Part shown: piece after piece, positions 1-11,158 of the stretch
Layout: every line of letters begins with the position of its first letter
How positions within the stretch are numbered: the stretch's first letter is position 1
Origin: Ochotona curzoniae
Taxonomy: Eukaryota; Chordata; Mammalia; Lagomorpha; Ochotonidae
Reading direction: 5' to 3'
DNA: 64,000 bases
Assembly: GCF_017591425.1 (NCBI RefSeq)
Contig: NW_024464918.1
Location: forward strand, 13,886,001-13,950,000
Translations under genes and position numbers: made by a program
Notes under the pieces: generated by a model
Databases searched by the model: none
The model's input: the letters and a program-made list of their open reading frames with translations, nothing else
What the model was told of the DNA's origin: nothing

Positions 1-2479
1 TGGATTCATTTCAGATAATTACCTTTAGTACTAAATGTATATTATCTGCCCAGTTAGGAAATAGATTGGAGGGGATTCAGAAATCAATAGTAATAAAGTA
101 AACAGAATGGAATCTATTTCCTCTCCTACCATTTATTTGAGCCCACTCTACTAAAGACAGGGACCCTGTCTAATGGATGTTGGACAGAGGACCACAAATA
201 AACCCCAATGGGAATAGCTCTCCTTTAAGAATTGATCTGACATTTCAGTAAATATCCTATTGTTTGAATATTAAAATGGTAGGTGCTTAATGACGCCAAC
301 AGTGCTTTCACTTCCGCTGTTTACAGAATCGATTTTAGTTTCTTTTTCAATGTTCATACATCTGCAACTGGGTGCATCTCGTTTCTGCCTGCACTCTCTC
401 TGGCCTTCATAAAACGATTTTTGACGAAGGATTGATGTTAGATCCACTGGTGTTATGCTAACCACAATCTCATTGTCCAAAGGGAAATAAAACCCAGTGG
501 CCCAGATTGCTGACTGTAAAGGAAGCTCTCTATAAAGTGTCGATGTTGATGTCATCAGGAGGAAAGACAATTTAATGATTACATTGGGATGCATCTATGG
601 CACCTTTACCTTGGCAAAGGTTTGAGAGAGTTGTTTACCCTGCGTAGACCTCTAAATATTCTGACAGCCTAATGAAACTCAGGGAACTGGCATGCCTTGC
701 CTCCTTTGTTTATATGCTAAATGCCACAGCCAGGAAAATATTTCTGTAACTAACGGAAACTCCTAACAATGGTTATCCAGTGTATGTTCATCTCCCTCAT
801 ATTATGATGTTATTTGCTTTTCTCAAATCAAAATCCTAAACTCTATGGGTGTTTATTAGCTTATAACTAATGGGATTGCTAGCAGGAATACTAAAATACC
901 TTTCACATATTTTTTTTACACTACCAAATATGGTAGTATAGAGTGCTGGGTCTTGATTTGAAGAACCTAATCTGGCACCTTGTCTTCAATGCTGAAGTCC
1001 CAAAGCAAGGACTGTGAGGATTTAGAAATTTCTTTCTGTGCTTACAACATTACAGTCATGCTTGGCTTTAGAATCGTGACCAGGGAGAACATGATTAGCT
1101 TCTGAGTTTATTTCTAAAGCAATCATAGTATGTCTAAAGAGATTGCATATATTTTCATGACATTAAAAAAACATGTTGATACAACCCAAATAGTTTCTCA
1201 TGCAGTAAGAGCTTAGCTGTGTGTCTATACATATATATGTACAATAAAGTCCAATTATACCTGATACATTCTTCATAAGAAACACTTAAGCTCACATTGT
1301 GATTGCCCCGTCAGAGGTACAGTCTAATTCTTCTTTCAAGAAATTCTTACCCTGACTTAAGGAGAGTGGTTAACCTGTGTGCGTTTCCAAAAGAACTTGC
1401 CCTGCTATTGGTGGTAATTTGGCAAGATTCTTTGGGGCTCACATCTGAAACCTCTGCTTAGGTCTTGCAGCTCTGAAATGAGAAAGAAAAGTGGACTTCA
1501 AACAGGTCAAATATTTCAGGAGAGAAATCTACCATTGGTCTTTGTGCCCCCTCCCTTCATGCTACACAAGGCTCTGTTTGCCTTGTCTTTCCTCACTAGG
1601 CACATTTGAAGTCCGCTGAAGTGGTGTTGAGAGCGCAGAACGGTGCTGTTTGTTGATTCTCTTGCAATTGGCTTACAGTGAGGATGGGTGGATGTCAATT
1701 TTGCATAGGCAGCATTATGTGCTGTGCTTGCTGCTCAGCCCCAGAACACTCATTTGGTTGTGAAGACCAGTGGTTAAGAAGTTTGCTCCTTCTCTCCTGT
1801 TCCTCCACAGTCCTGCTGAATCTCATATTCCTCTAAGTACAGCCCAGAGAATGCCAGCCTTTACATACGCCAAGAGAAGACACTGTGAAAATGGAGCATT
1901 AATGCTTTGTGAATCTGAAGATAGTTAACTGATGTGTACATTCAATTAAGATGGGTTGCTTGGTTAAAAGAGTCCCCGAGAACAGAAGCTTTATTCTCGT
2001 GTCTGGGATATGAGTAGTTAATGAAAAAACATCAGAATTCTGCTCGTGTCACCTGGAGCTGTCTCCAGATTCCATACCATTTTTAAGTTACTTGATGAAG
2101 GAAAACTTGCAGGGTGAGATTAAACAAGCTGGGAAGTGATAATGGGGAAGTGTGTGTCATTTCTCATCTTTCCTTATGGGTGACATCGCTACCCCACACC
2201 TCACAGAAATTGACTTTTGCTGAAGTGTGATCCATTTTGGAAAGTTTCCCTTTTTAAATTTGCATCTTATTCAAGTCAAGTCTTTGTAGCACCAGTGAAT
2301 GTACATTTATAATTTTTTTGTGTCGAAGTCAGGAAGTTTTCCTTGAGGCATCTTTTATTATTTGTTTTCATCTGTATTTCCCTGCAGGGAAAGAGAACAT
2401 CTTTCCTTCCAGAGTATTAACCAAATACTTCCAAATTGCAATCCAGCATCCATGGCGGGCAAGCAGACAGGAAACAGAT
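1..2479. other. Intron 10 sequence, no feature recognised
   Basis: AT-rich, unique-looking intronic DNA with no long open frame, no SINE and no simple repeat above about 10 bp. The reading frames found here are short and do not resemble known proteins. A perfect octamer ATTTGCAT at 2258-2265 is within chance expectation. Confidence 0.6.
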
Positions 2480-2575
2480 ACTGCCTGATGTTGAATTCTA
2501 GTTCAGCCACTGTTCATGTGAAACTTAGGCAATATACTTCCCTCTTTGTCATTTTTAATGTCTACTTTTATCTGT
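2480..2575 (+). mobile_element. MIR SINE fragment
   Basis: The order 'gaattctagttcagccactg … gtgaaacttaggcaatatac … ttccctctttgtcattttta' follows the core and 3' part of the mammalian-wide MIR consensus (tissue-gap words: ctctgccact, gtgaccttgggcaa, tcctcatctgtaaaat). It is heavily diverged, as expected for this ancient family. Confidence 0.55.
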
Positions 2576-2599
2576 GAAGATGATGATCATGGAGTGGAA

Positions 2600-2856
2600 T
2601 GCCACATTTTATAGCTAGGTTTGAGTCCCAGTTCTACTCTTGATTCTCACTTTCTGCTGTTGTGCACCCTGGGAGACAACCCAGGAATGTTCCAGTAGTC
2701 TGGTCCTTACCACACATGTGAGACCTGGATTGGAGACCATGATCTGGTTTCTGCCTGGCCTAGCCTTGGTTGCTGTAAGGGTGTGGGAAGTGGATTGGTG
2801 GGTGGGAGATCTGTTTCTTCCCCTTTTCTTCCGCTCCCTTTCAAATAAACAAGAAG
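2600..2856 (+). mobile_element. Older CSINE (CSINE2-like) copy
   Basis: Diverged lagomorph SINE on the + strand: 'ggtttgagtcccagttc' corresponds to the B box region, followed by 'tgcaccctgggagacaaccc', 'gtgagacctggattggagac' and a tail 'ctccctttcaaataaacaag'. The two overlapping 84-residue frames over it are SINE shadows. Confidence 0.7.
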
Positions 2857-3269
2857 AAACTGCTGACAATTACACTCCAGACTTCAAAAAATAGCTAACA
2901 TATGAACAGTTTAGCATTGCCCCTAGCCCATAGTGATTGCTATCAGTTCTGATTAGCTAGTATTCTTGTATCATTGCTGCTGCAAGAATTTAGACAGAGT
3001 CAGGAATATTGTTTAATCTCAGGATTAAAGACAGTTTTCATAAAATGGACTGTAACAGGACAGGTTGGAGGTGGTTATTAAAGAATGGGACACTTCTAAG
3101 GTCCTGGACACCTTTGTATTCCTTATAGTTACTGTACATTTTATATAGTGTCAGGCTATTTTGGCTTTTGAAATGCTTACAGTTACAGAGGAAGCATCCT
3201 GTATTTGTAGACATAATCTGAAGGGTGTGATAGATGTGATTTTCAAATCAGTTACACTCCTTTTCATTA

Positions 3270-3497
3270 TGTTAGTCAGATTTCTGCTGTGAATTTGCAA
3301 TACTGGAGGCAGCTAACTTATAAAGAGAAAAGGATGATTTAGTTCATTACATTGTAGGTTCACAGTCCAAGATCAGGTGTACCATAGGAGTTCGGCCTCT
3401 GTTCAAGGCTTTCTGGAACCCTAGAACGTCACATGGCATGAGGCACAGAGCCTGCATAGATATACCCATGTGATTTCTAATAAAGCCACCAGAATTC
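3270..3497 (-). mobile_element. MaLR-like LTR, first part (split by a CSINE)
   Basis: Matches the complement of the 3' portion of an ERVL-MaLR (MST/MLT1-type) LTR: 'gttagtcagatttctgctg', 'cagctaacttataaagagaaa', 'ttcacagtccaagatcaggt', 'cgtcacatggcatgaggcac'. It resumes after the inserted CSINE at 3831. The family is ancient and non-coding here; the subfamily cannot be set by eye. Confidence 0.6.
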
Positions 3498-3830
3498 GGA
3501 GCCAGTGCTGTCGCATAGTGAGTTAAGCCACTGCCTGGGATGCTGACATCCCATATGAATGCAGATTTGAGTCCTGGCTATACCATTTCAACATAGTTCC
3601 CTGTTAACACACCTGGAAAAATGGTGGAAAATGATCCAAGAACTTGAGCTCCTACAGCCCACCTTGTAACCTTGATGGAGTTGTAGGTCTCTGGCTTCAG
3701 ACTGTCCTAGCCTTGGATTGCAACCATTTGCGAAGTAACTTAGCAGTTGGAAGATTTTACTTTCTCTCTGTTGCTCCATCTCTTTCTGTAAATCTCCCAA
3801 ATTAATAAATAAATCTTTTTTTAAAAAAAT
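3498..3830 (+). mobile_element. CSINE, inserted in a MaLR-like LTR
   Basis: A + strand copy begins 'ggagccagtgctgtcgcata' (A box, tRNA-derived), contains 'gatttgagtcctggct' (B box) and ends in 'ttaataaataaatctttttt'. It is fairly diverged. Flanks gccaccagaatt (3485-3496) and gctaccacaatt (3831-3842) match at 10 of 12 bases and look like the target-site duplication. Confidence 0.85.
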
Positions 3831-3910
3831 GCTACCACAATTTAATGATTAGGGACACCACCCTGTGAATCCAATCCAATCCAAGCACTTCCCAAAGGCC
3901 CCAATTTCAA
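3831..3910 (-). mobile_element. MaLR-like LTR, second part
   Basis: Continuation of the LTR begun at 3270: 'tagggacaccaccctgtgaa' and 'cttcccaaaggccccaattt' correspond to the 'cacctcccaaaggccccacc' block of MaLR LTRs read in reverse. The order and strand agree with the first part. Confidence 0.55.
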
Positions 3911-4160
3911 GTACTTTCTTGGGTTGTTTTCACTGTTCTTGCACCATTGGCATAAATCTTAAGGACCAAACTTTTAATGAATAATCTTTTGAAGGACATT
4001 CAGCAGCCTGGTTAATGCCTTGTTCTTACTTTGCTGCCTTAGTTTTCTCATTGGTGAAATAGGTATTCCTACCTTTCGAGTGAAGAAAAAATGTAAGTTA
4101 ATCAAAATAAAATGCTGAGTGCCACATCTCAAACATAGATACTTTCTTTTCTTTCTTTTT

Positions 4161-4477
4161 TTTAAGATTTATTTTACTTTTATTGGAAAGGCAGATATAC
4201 AGAGAGGAGAGACAGAGAGGAAGATCCTCCGTCCGATGATTCACTCCCCAAGTGACTGCAACGGCCGATGCTATGCCGATCCGAAAGCCAGAAACCTATT
4301 CTGGGTCTCCCACACGGGTGCAGGGTCCCAAAGCTTTGGGCCATCCTCGACTGCTTTCCCAGGCCACAGGCAGGAAGCTGGATGGGAAGCGGGACTGCTG
4401 GGATTAGAACCGGCGCCCATATGGGATCCTGGACGTGCAAGGCGAGGACTTAACCACTGCGCCATGGCGCTGGGCCC
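4161..4477 (-). mobile_element. Young CSINE, full length
   Basis: Read on the minus strand it starts gggcccagcgccatggcgca, has the tRNA-like A box (gcagtggttaagtcc) and B box (cggttctaatcccagc), the typical body and a 3' tail ending in tatatctgcctttccaataa. Perfect-looking ends plus a 14/15 target-site duplication, agatactttcttttc (4137-4151) versus agatactttattttc (4478-4492), mark a recent insertion. Several frames of 61-136 residues over it are SINE shadows. Confidence 0.95.
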
Positions 4478-4514
4478 AGATACTTTATTTTCAATCAATG
4501 TATGTGAAGCAATT

Positions 4515-4630
4515 GGAAGTCAAGGGTAGATTGAGTCCTGGAATTTAAATTCTAAGTGAGATTCAGTTGCTGGCAGCTGTGTGATCTTGTATGGATAACT
4601 CATAAGCTCCATACATTGTCCTGTTTGCTA
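4515..4630 (+). mobile_element. MIR SINE fragment
   Basis: Words 'gattgagtcctggaatttaa', 'ggcagctgtgtgatcttgta' and 'ggataactcataagctcc' follow the MIR core order. Diverged. Confidence 0.45.
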
Positions 4631-4642
4631 TCAAAGGAAGAA

Positions 4643-5217
4643 TTTTTTTTTTGCAGCAGTAAAGTTGAAAGTTTATTGAATATATCTGTTCTTGCCCCTC
4701 TACAGACTTCATTAAGTTCAAATTGCAGATTCTAAAGTTGGAGGGAAGACCTAGAAGAATGTATTTATACCTCAGAGATTTTCAAGCTTTTGAAAAACAT
4801 AGTCCAGTATGCTTGATTTTGTCCTTAAAGGGTTACATTACCTATTGTCCCAATATGATCATAATTTTTTTTTTCCATTTGGTAATAGGTCAGCAGTTTA
4901 TCAAGCCTATCTCTGCTCCTGCAGCTATCCTGATCCTCTGGGAAAAAAATGTAAAAATCCAACAATGATATCTGACATAGAGCCTTAGGCAAAGCAAATT
5001 TCACAGAAGGAGCTAAATATGTATTTCCATGTCCTCTAAATTCACCAGTTTTCAGTAAGGGCATGAGGACAGCAAAGGACGGGCTTAGAAGAAGTCCGTT
5101 CCTTTCTCTTCTCTCCACTTGTTGTTTAAGCAGGTGCACTGCAACCATTGATAGGGAAATGACAGAATCAGTTGAGGCAACTTCAGTCTGGGATGCTAGT
5201 GACAAGGAAGAAAAGAC
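4643..5217 (-). pseudogene. Possible processed retrocopy of unknown origin
   Basis: On the minus strand a run of ten A (4643-4652) is preceded 19 nt upstream by AATAAA (4672-4677), the layout of a reverse-transcribed polyadenylated RNA. Flanks caaaggaagaa (about 4632-4642) and acaaggaagaa (near 5205) could be a weak target-site duplication, giving a ~570-bp insert. A 138-residue open frame on the minus strand (4825-5241) spans much of it, but I recognise no protein in any frame. It may be a retrocopy of a 3' UTR or chance. Confidence 0.25.
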
Positions 5218-5239
5218 CTGGAACCATCTCGACACCAGC

Positions 5240-7130
5240 ACTGTTGTCCTGTAACACTAGATGGCATTTCTGGAGGTCAATGTGATGGGGTGGTTGATGC
5301 TGGCTTTTGTCCACTTGGAAAAATGGACTTTAGATGTGGTTTTTGTGGTCCTGGACTACTTTGGGATTGTTCCTGAACTTAATGAAAATAAAGTCTTACA
5401 TCTCTATGCATAGATAGTGTCTAGAGCCAATCATCAATATACAGGAGTTCCTATATTTCTATTCAAGCTGCTGTTGTCAAGAATGAATCTATAGAAGCCA
5501 ACTTATTATTTTAATAAATCAGCTCACTGTTGCTTATCTTGGGCTACGATTAATACTGTCCTCTGACAGTATTCTGTCACCGAGTCTATTCAGGTTGCAA
5601 GCACCTTAGGGGAACTTGCAGCTCACAGGTGAACTGAACAGAGCTATTAACTACAAGCTTTCCAGAAAGCTAGAAATAATCTGAAACAGTCTTGAAAACG
5701 TAATCGTTTTACCCTTGGATATTGAATGTACCATCCCATCGTGGCCTAACTTTGACTGAGCCTCTTTCCCGCCCCCGGTATCCATTCAGTCCTGGCATTC
5801 TTTGTAAAGAGGGCAGTCTCTCCAGTGTTTGCAATGACAAGTGGAGAAATCACAGCCTGAAAGCAGAGCTAATTTGTTTTTCTGTTTACTTTAGTGAATT
5901 ACGAGGATGTTTTCTTACAGATCAACAGCAAGAGCCTGCACTTCTTTCACCTCCTTCTAAGCAGTGTAGTTTATATTCCAGTGAGACATCCCTCCTCCTC
6001 CTCCTCCTTTCACTATATTTAGAGAACAAATTATATTAGCATGGCAGTTGCCCTCTGATCCATTTTCTAGACCCCTTTTCTTTGCAACCTAAATTCAAAT
6101 GAGAATCAGAAAGCCTTGGTGCAGTAATTTAGTAAAGTTCAGTCTCTTATTTTTGAGTGTTGACATAGGTATTAATGGGATAAATTCATTACAATGCTTT
6201 TAAACAGAGACTTTGTTAAAGATACATGACACAAATGATCTTGTGTCTACCTGGCTTACGTAAGTTCAAATCTTTCTCTTGCTGAAGGTCAGGATCAGTG
6301 TCAAATTTATAGTAAATCCACTTATGATGCTTAGTGTTCCTTTTGGTTTTTATCGCCACAGTAGGTTTAACCTGACCAAGAAGTAATTACACCATTATTT
6401 TTTATGTGGTGCTTTATTACTTGCTTTTCAGAATTGGTTTCTAGCATCTCATGAGCTAATAGCAGCAAATGTGTGATTATAATGTTCACTGCATCAAGAG
6501 ACATGGGGTTATTGAGGAAGTGGCCACATACCCATTGCCCACACAATAACTGTTACTCTAAAACAAGTGAATTGTGTAACTAAACATGTATTGATTGTAA
6601 GACTCCAGGGGCTAATATCAAGACCACCAAGGGGAAGATTAAATTCTGGCTATGCAAACACTATTTTTTTTATCAATATTTTGTGGTAAAGGGACCCATT
6701 CCCTCCTTGGACGACAGACCCAGGTTTAGGACACGTAGAAGAAGTAAAACTTTACTCATTGTCAAGGAGTTAATAACATGGTTCCACCTACTACTTAGAA
6801 GGCTGTTATCAAAAAGGGGAGCAAAAAATTAATCAAGACCTATGAAAAGATGGCTCTTACCTCAAAATATACCACCAAAAATTGGCTAAATCTAAAGGTG
6901 AACTTCCACTCCATCTTCTTAGCTATTCTGGGGGGAACATGATAGCTCGTTTCTCAGAGCAACTGGAGATCTACGTGCTGCTTTAGGGTGGATCTGACTC
7001 TTACGTGGGACTGAGTACCTTCTACTGTCTTACACTTTTTGTGCTAAGTAGGCAAGTTTGCCCATCATGCTAGCTTACTTGTGTTCAGCTCTTTGTGTTG
7101 GGAGTTGTTGGATGAGACCAAAGAAAACCA
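5240..7130. other. Intron 10 sequence, no feature recognised
   Basis: Unique-looking intronic DNA. The part 6690-7130 (tttaggacacgtagaag … agagcctttgaatcctc) has a composition unlike its surroundings and may be an unrecognised transposon relic, but I can match it to nothing. No coding potential seen. Confidence 0.5.
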
Positions 7131-7589
7131 GAGCCTTTGAATCCTCACTGATTTGACTGGCCTTCCTCCACTATTATTTTTGAATCTCTCTCTAACCAGT
7201 CCTCATTTGTTGGTCTTCCCCATAGTTCGATATGTGCTTGATTCTCTTATCACACGAATGGTTTTGTTATTATCTATATCATTGTGATACCCACATCATT
7301 AGCTCAATTTTTGGTCTTTGCCTGGACTTTTTTTTATGCGATTTCCAACTGCTACTAACCATGTTTAACCTGGAAATTCTACTGGATACTGAAATTCAGT
7401 GTGTCTGAAAGTGAATGCATTGTATTTTACATTTCAGGAATAGTTTTCTTCCTGAATTATTTATTTTGCTAAATGATCACTCTTTCTGGTTAGCTGGGTA
7501 AATCAGAAATATCAATCATCTCTTATTCTTCCTAATCTGTAACATTTAACATATTCTTGAAATTATGTAAATTATGCTCTAAAATATCC

Positions 7590-7879
7590 CTTAAAGATAC
7601 CTTTTCCTCAATACCTACTGTGTCATTAGTTGGTCTTTCCATTTTCCATTTGGGCGATTTGTAATAGTGATGACTTTAAAACCCATCCTTCATCTGACCT
7701 TTCTGGTTGAGTGTGTCATTACCATGACCCTAAGATATGGAAAATCTTAACTAGTTCCCTATTGCCTCCCAAATAAAATTTTTAGCAAAGCACTCAAGGC
7801 CAATGATAATATTCAGGTTGGGGTTAATTTTCAGTGCTCTACTCCAACAAAGAAGCCATGCTGTCACCAAATTCAATGG
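7590..7879 (+). mobile_element. L2 LINE 3' fragment, part 1
   Basis: Words 'ttccctattgcctcccaaat' and 'ttagcaaagcactcaaggcc' follow the L2 3' consensus (ccctattgcc … tggcattcaaggcc). The element seems to resume at 8680 beyond an inserted LTR. Similar but weaker words extend back to about 7140. Confidence 0.5.
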
Positions 7880-8199
7880 CCTTAATCCATTGACTTTGTG
7901 TTGCTATAATAGAATAGCTGAGGCTGGGTAATTTAAAGGAGAAAGAGACAGAGAGAGAGAGAGAGTGTGTTCACAGTTTTGAAGGTCCAAGAACGTAGCA
8001 TCTGGATCTATTAGATGGTGGAATCCTTCTGGTATGAAACATCCCAGGGCAGGACTGTTGTGAAAAAGATAAAGCAAGAGACCAAGGAGGTAATAGGTTC
8101 ACTGTCTTAGAACAACTCAGTTTCTTGGAAATGAACCCACTCCTGTGAGGCTTAATCCACTTTGTTAGCCAAACAATAATCCCATCAGCAAGGTGCTCT
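7880..8199 (-). mobile_element. MaLR-like LTR, first part (split by a CSINE)
   Basis: Complement of an ERVL-MaLR (MST/THE1-type) LTR: 'tgtgttgctataatagaata', 'gaggctgggtaatttaaagg', 'cacagttttgaaggtccaag', 'aatgaacccactcctgtgag'. Continues after the CSINE at 8569 with the expected 'cttcttaaagatcccacctt' and 'ccaatactgtcacactggga'. A short (GA)n run lies at 7946-7964. Confidence 0.75.
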
Positions 8200-8218
8200 T
8201 GACTTAACCATTTCTTCT

Positions 8219-8552
8219 TCTTAAAAAAGATTTATTTATTTATTTTTTGGAAAGTTAGATACACAGATATGAGGAAAAACAGAAAAAAAGATCTTGCCAT
8301 CTGCTGATTTGCAACCCAAGTGGCCGCAAAGGCCAGAGCTGTGTCAATCTTAAGCCAAGAGCCTGGAGCTTTTTCCAGATCCTCCAAGTGGGTGCAGGGT
8401 CCCAAGGCCTTGGGCCATCCTTGACTGTCTTCCCAGGCCACAGGCAGGGAGCTGGATGGGAGGCTGGGTCACCAGAATACAAATTAGTGCCCATGTGGGA
8501 TCCCGATACCTGCAAGGCGGGAACTTTAGCCACTAGGCTACCATGCTGGTAC
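8219..8552 (-). mobile_element. CSINE, inserted in the MaLR-like LTR
   Basis: Minus-strand copy with body words 'caggccacaggcagggagct', 'gtgcagggtcccaaggcctt' and an A/T tail. Target-site duplication tgacttaaccatttct (8200-8215) versus tgacttaaccacttct (8553-8568), 15 of 16 identical. The 69- and 92-residue frames over it are shadows. Confidence 0.93.
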
Positions 8553-8568
8553 TGACTTAACCACTTCT

Positions 8569-8650
8569 ACAAGGCTCCACTTCTTAAAGATCCCACCTTT
8601 TCCAATACTGTCACACTGGGACTCACAAGGCTTTCAACAAATGAATTGTT
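8569..8650 (-). mobile_element. MaLR-like LTR, second part
   Basis: Resumes the LTR interrupted at 8200, in the correct order and strand: cttcttaaagatcccacctt, then ccaatactgtcacactggga. Confidence 0.72.
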
Positions 8651-8679
8651 TCTAGATAATAACACAGTGTCCATTTGAG

Positions 8680-8830
8680 CACACTCCTTTACATCTCTCT
8701 TCCCTGGCTCAGGTTTTTCCTCTTGTTTGGAATGTTTTCACAACTCTTCAGTAGAAGATTCCTTTTCATATTCAGTTGAAATATGAGTTTTTTGAGTAAA
8801 TAATTCTCAAACTGAACTCTACAGAAGTCT
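8680..8830 (+). mobile_element. L2 LINE 3' fragment, part 2
   Basis: Words 'tcttccctggctcaggtttt', 'tcttgtttggaatgttttca' and 'attccttttcatattcagtt' follow the L2 3' consensus downstream of the portion at 7590-7879, so the LTR appears to sit inside this L2. Confidence 0.45.
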
Positions 8831-9855
8831 TTTTTTCTTCTCTGTAGTGGACTCTGAATGCATTAGTAATATTACAATTCTGTGTCTTTTGGGGTGGCAG
8901 ATGACAGGCCTGTTTCCCCACTGATCCATTCTTCATGGGGTACATATAGTGCCAGGGAGAGTTTTTCAAAAAGTCAGCTCCCTGAGGGGTACATAGACAT
9001 GCCCCCTGTGTGGCATCTCTCTTTCTTTTCATCTTGTTAACCATAGGGCCTTGAACACAGAAAACAATCATTTCCCTTTAATTAATTATAAATGTAAAAT
9101 ATTTAGGTCAGAAGAAAAAAATCCCAATTTAATTAGGTGCTTCCTACCTATTTTTGTTCCTATATATTCATAGAATTTATATTGTTTTAAAATGAGTATG
9201 GCCTACTCCAGATAGTAGGGTAATATTTGAGAATCACAATTGGTGAAATTATTTGAACTGTATTTCAAGTTAGTGGAAATGAGGGACGAAAGGTTGAACC
9301 CCAGGGACAGGCGAACCACATCTAATGATCTGCGTTGCCACATCCTCAACTTACCAGTTACCACATTGTTTCAGATCCTGTTGTGTCTTTCTGCCTCTCT
9401 GCTTCCTTCAGAATAAGGAATAGGTAAATATGCCTAGCTGACCAGGCACTTCCCACTATTGCCTCATTTCTATCCGTAGCAGGAATTCTGTTAATAGTGG
9501 TGATGACTGTCAGTTGAATATGTTTTGTGTACAAATAGTCCCACATCAAATCTTCAATTTCCACATAGGGAAGATTAAAGAATATTAGTGGTTCTTCCAA
9601 AAGGCATGTAGCTGGTCAGTGATGTAGCCTAGATGCACTGAGACAAAGTGAAGAGTGTGCTGTGGAGTCCTAAGTCTGCACTGGGTGGCATGTTGTTCAT
9701 GGAACATAATTCAGACAAAAAAGAACGGGAGCACACTGCAGGTAGAGGGTTGTATGGAGAGCAAGAAACATACTGAAAAAGTCACAGAGGCCACAGCCAT
9801 CAGTGATCTGCTTTGGGGGCCCCTGAGCTGTGCTCAGGCTGCTGTTTTGACAGAG
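8831..9855. other. Intron 10 sequence, no feature recognised
   Basis: Unique-looking DNA with short frames of up to 99 residues on both strands, none resembling a known protein and none with splice context I would trust. Confidence 0.55.
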
Positions 9856-9857
9856 AG

Positions 9858-10112
9858 GGTAAGAGCAGGGTTCTGGAGACAGACTGCTTGGGTTTGAATC
9901 CCTGCCCTTTTACTCGTTAGCTCTGCAGATCTAGGCAATAGGAGTTTGGAAGCCTCAGTTTCCCTGTCTGTTTAATGGGACTGATAATAATGACTTTTTA
10001 TAGAGTCACTATGTAAGTGAGATATATTAAGATAAAATGGTGCACAGTAAGTCCTCGGGGAGTGTTAGCCGCCGCTATCACTGCTGCGATAATTATTACT
10101 ATTATTGTCAGA
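9858..10112 (+). mobile_element. MIR SINE, nearly full core and tail
   Basis: A clear MIR: 'ctgcttgggtttgaatccct', 'ttagctctgcagatctaggc', 'cctcagtttccctgtctgtt', 'gactgataataatgactttt', ending 'gtcctcggggagtgttagcc' and an ATT-rich tail. Confidence 0.85.
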
Positions 10113-10432
10113 GGAAAAGTCATGCATAAATTAATGCAACGGATCCTTGTAGTACCATACTATGCTTCTTTGTAGATTCGTGCTTCCTGAACTTCATGCA
10201 CCAAGGCACTAAGTTTATGTCTTAAGGCATTGAGGCAAACTCACATGGAGCTGTGATTAGTTTAAATATGAAGGAAGCAGTGATGCTTTATTAAGTCTTT
10301 CAGATACTACACAAACTATTAGTTCAAGGATGCTCCTAAGCTCAACATTAGATTCCATCACATTCTTCTTAGTGATGTTCACCTTTTGCAAGGCTTGGAC
10401 TGCAGCAGTTACTACAGTCAGAAGGAACTGCT

Positions 10433-10731
10433 GAGGCTGGCACTGTGAGGTAATAGACTAAGCCTCCACCTGTGGTGTCAGTAGCCCTTATGGGATGTGT
10501 CCCGTTTGCTCCACTTGGGATCCAGCTTCCTGCTTAAGATCTGGGAAATCAGTGTAGGATGGCCCAATTCCTATGGACCCCTGCACCTGCCTGGGAGACC
10601 AGCGGGAAGCTCCTGGCTCCTGATCGGCTCAGCTCTAGCCTTTGTAACCATCTGGGGAGTGAACTAGCAGATGGAAGATCGCTTTGTCTCACCCTCTCTC
10701 TGCAAATCTGTCAAATAAAAAAAATTAAAAA
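10433..10731 (+). mobile_element. CSINE
   Basis: Plus-strand copy from ggctggcactgtgaggtaat to an A-rich tail (tgtcaaataaaaaaaattaa). Body words 'cacctgcctgggagaccagc' and 'gggaagctcctggctcctga' are intact; the B box region is degraded. No convincing target-site duplication. Confidence 0.88.
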
Positions 10732-10854
10732 GAAACTTCCATGTGGAATAAAACATTAGAGTGGCAGTACTAGATATAATTCTGAGGTTCACAAAGTTGT
10801 GTGCTAACAGGATTACATGTCACATTAGTAAGAGAATTTGAATAGTTAAAGATG

Positions 10855-11158
10855 TATTTTTAAATTTTAATTAGAAAGTTAGATATACGGAGAGGAGGAG
10901 GAGGAGGAGAGAGAGAAAGATCTTCCATCCGATGATTCACTCCCCAAGTGGCCCCAGTGGCTGGAACTGTGCTGATCTGAAGCCAGGAGCTCAGAGCCTC
11001 TTCTGGGTCTCCCGTGTGGGCCATCCTCAACTGCTTTCCCAGGCCACAAGCAGGGAGCTGGATGGGAGTAGAGCTGCCAGGATTAGAATCGGCGCTCATA
11101 TGGGATCCCAGTATATGCAAGGTGAGGACTTTAGCCACTAGGCTACCAGGCTGGGCCT
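10855..11158 (-). mobile_element. CSINE
   Basis: Minus-strand copy containing a (GGA)n expansion at 10890-10911. Flanks gaatagttaaagatg (10840-10854) and gaatgtttaaaaatg (11159-11173) match at 12 of 15. About 25 bp of the usual body between 'gtctcccgtgtgg' and 'gccatcctcaactgctttcc' is missing. Confidence 0.92.

Noticed and set aside
4161..4477. tRNA-like A and B boxes, possible tRNA gene
   Set aside because: They are the internal pol III promoter of a tRNA-derived SINE; no cloverleaf with anticodon and acceptor stem is kept.
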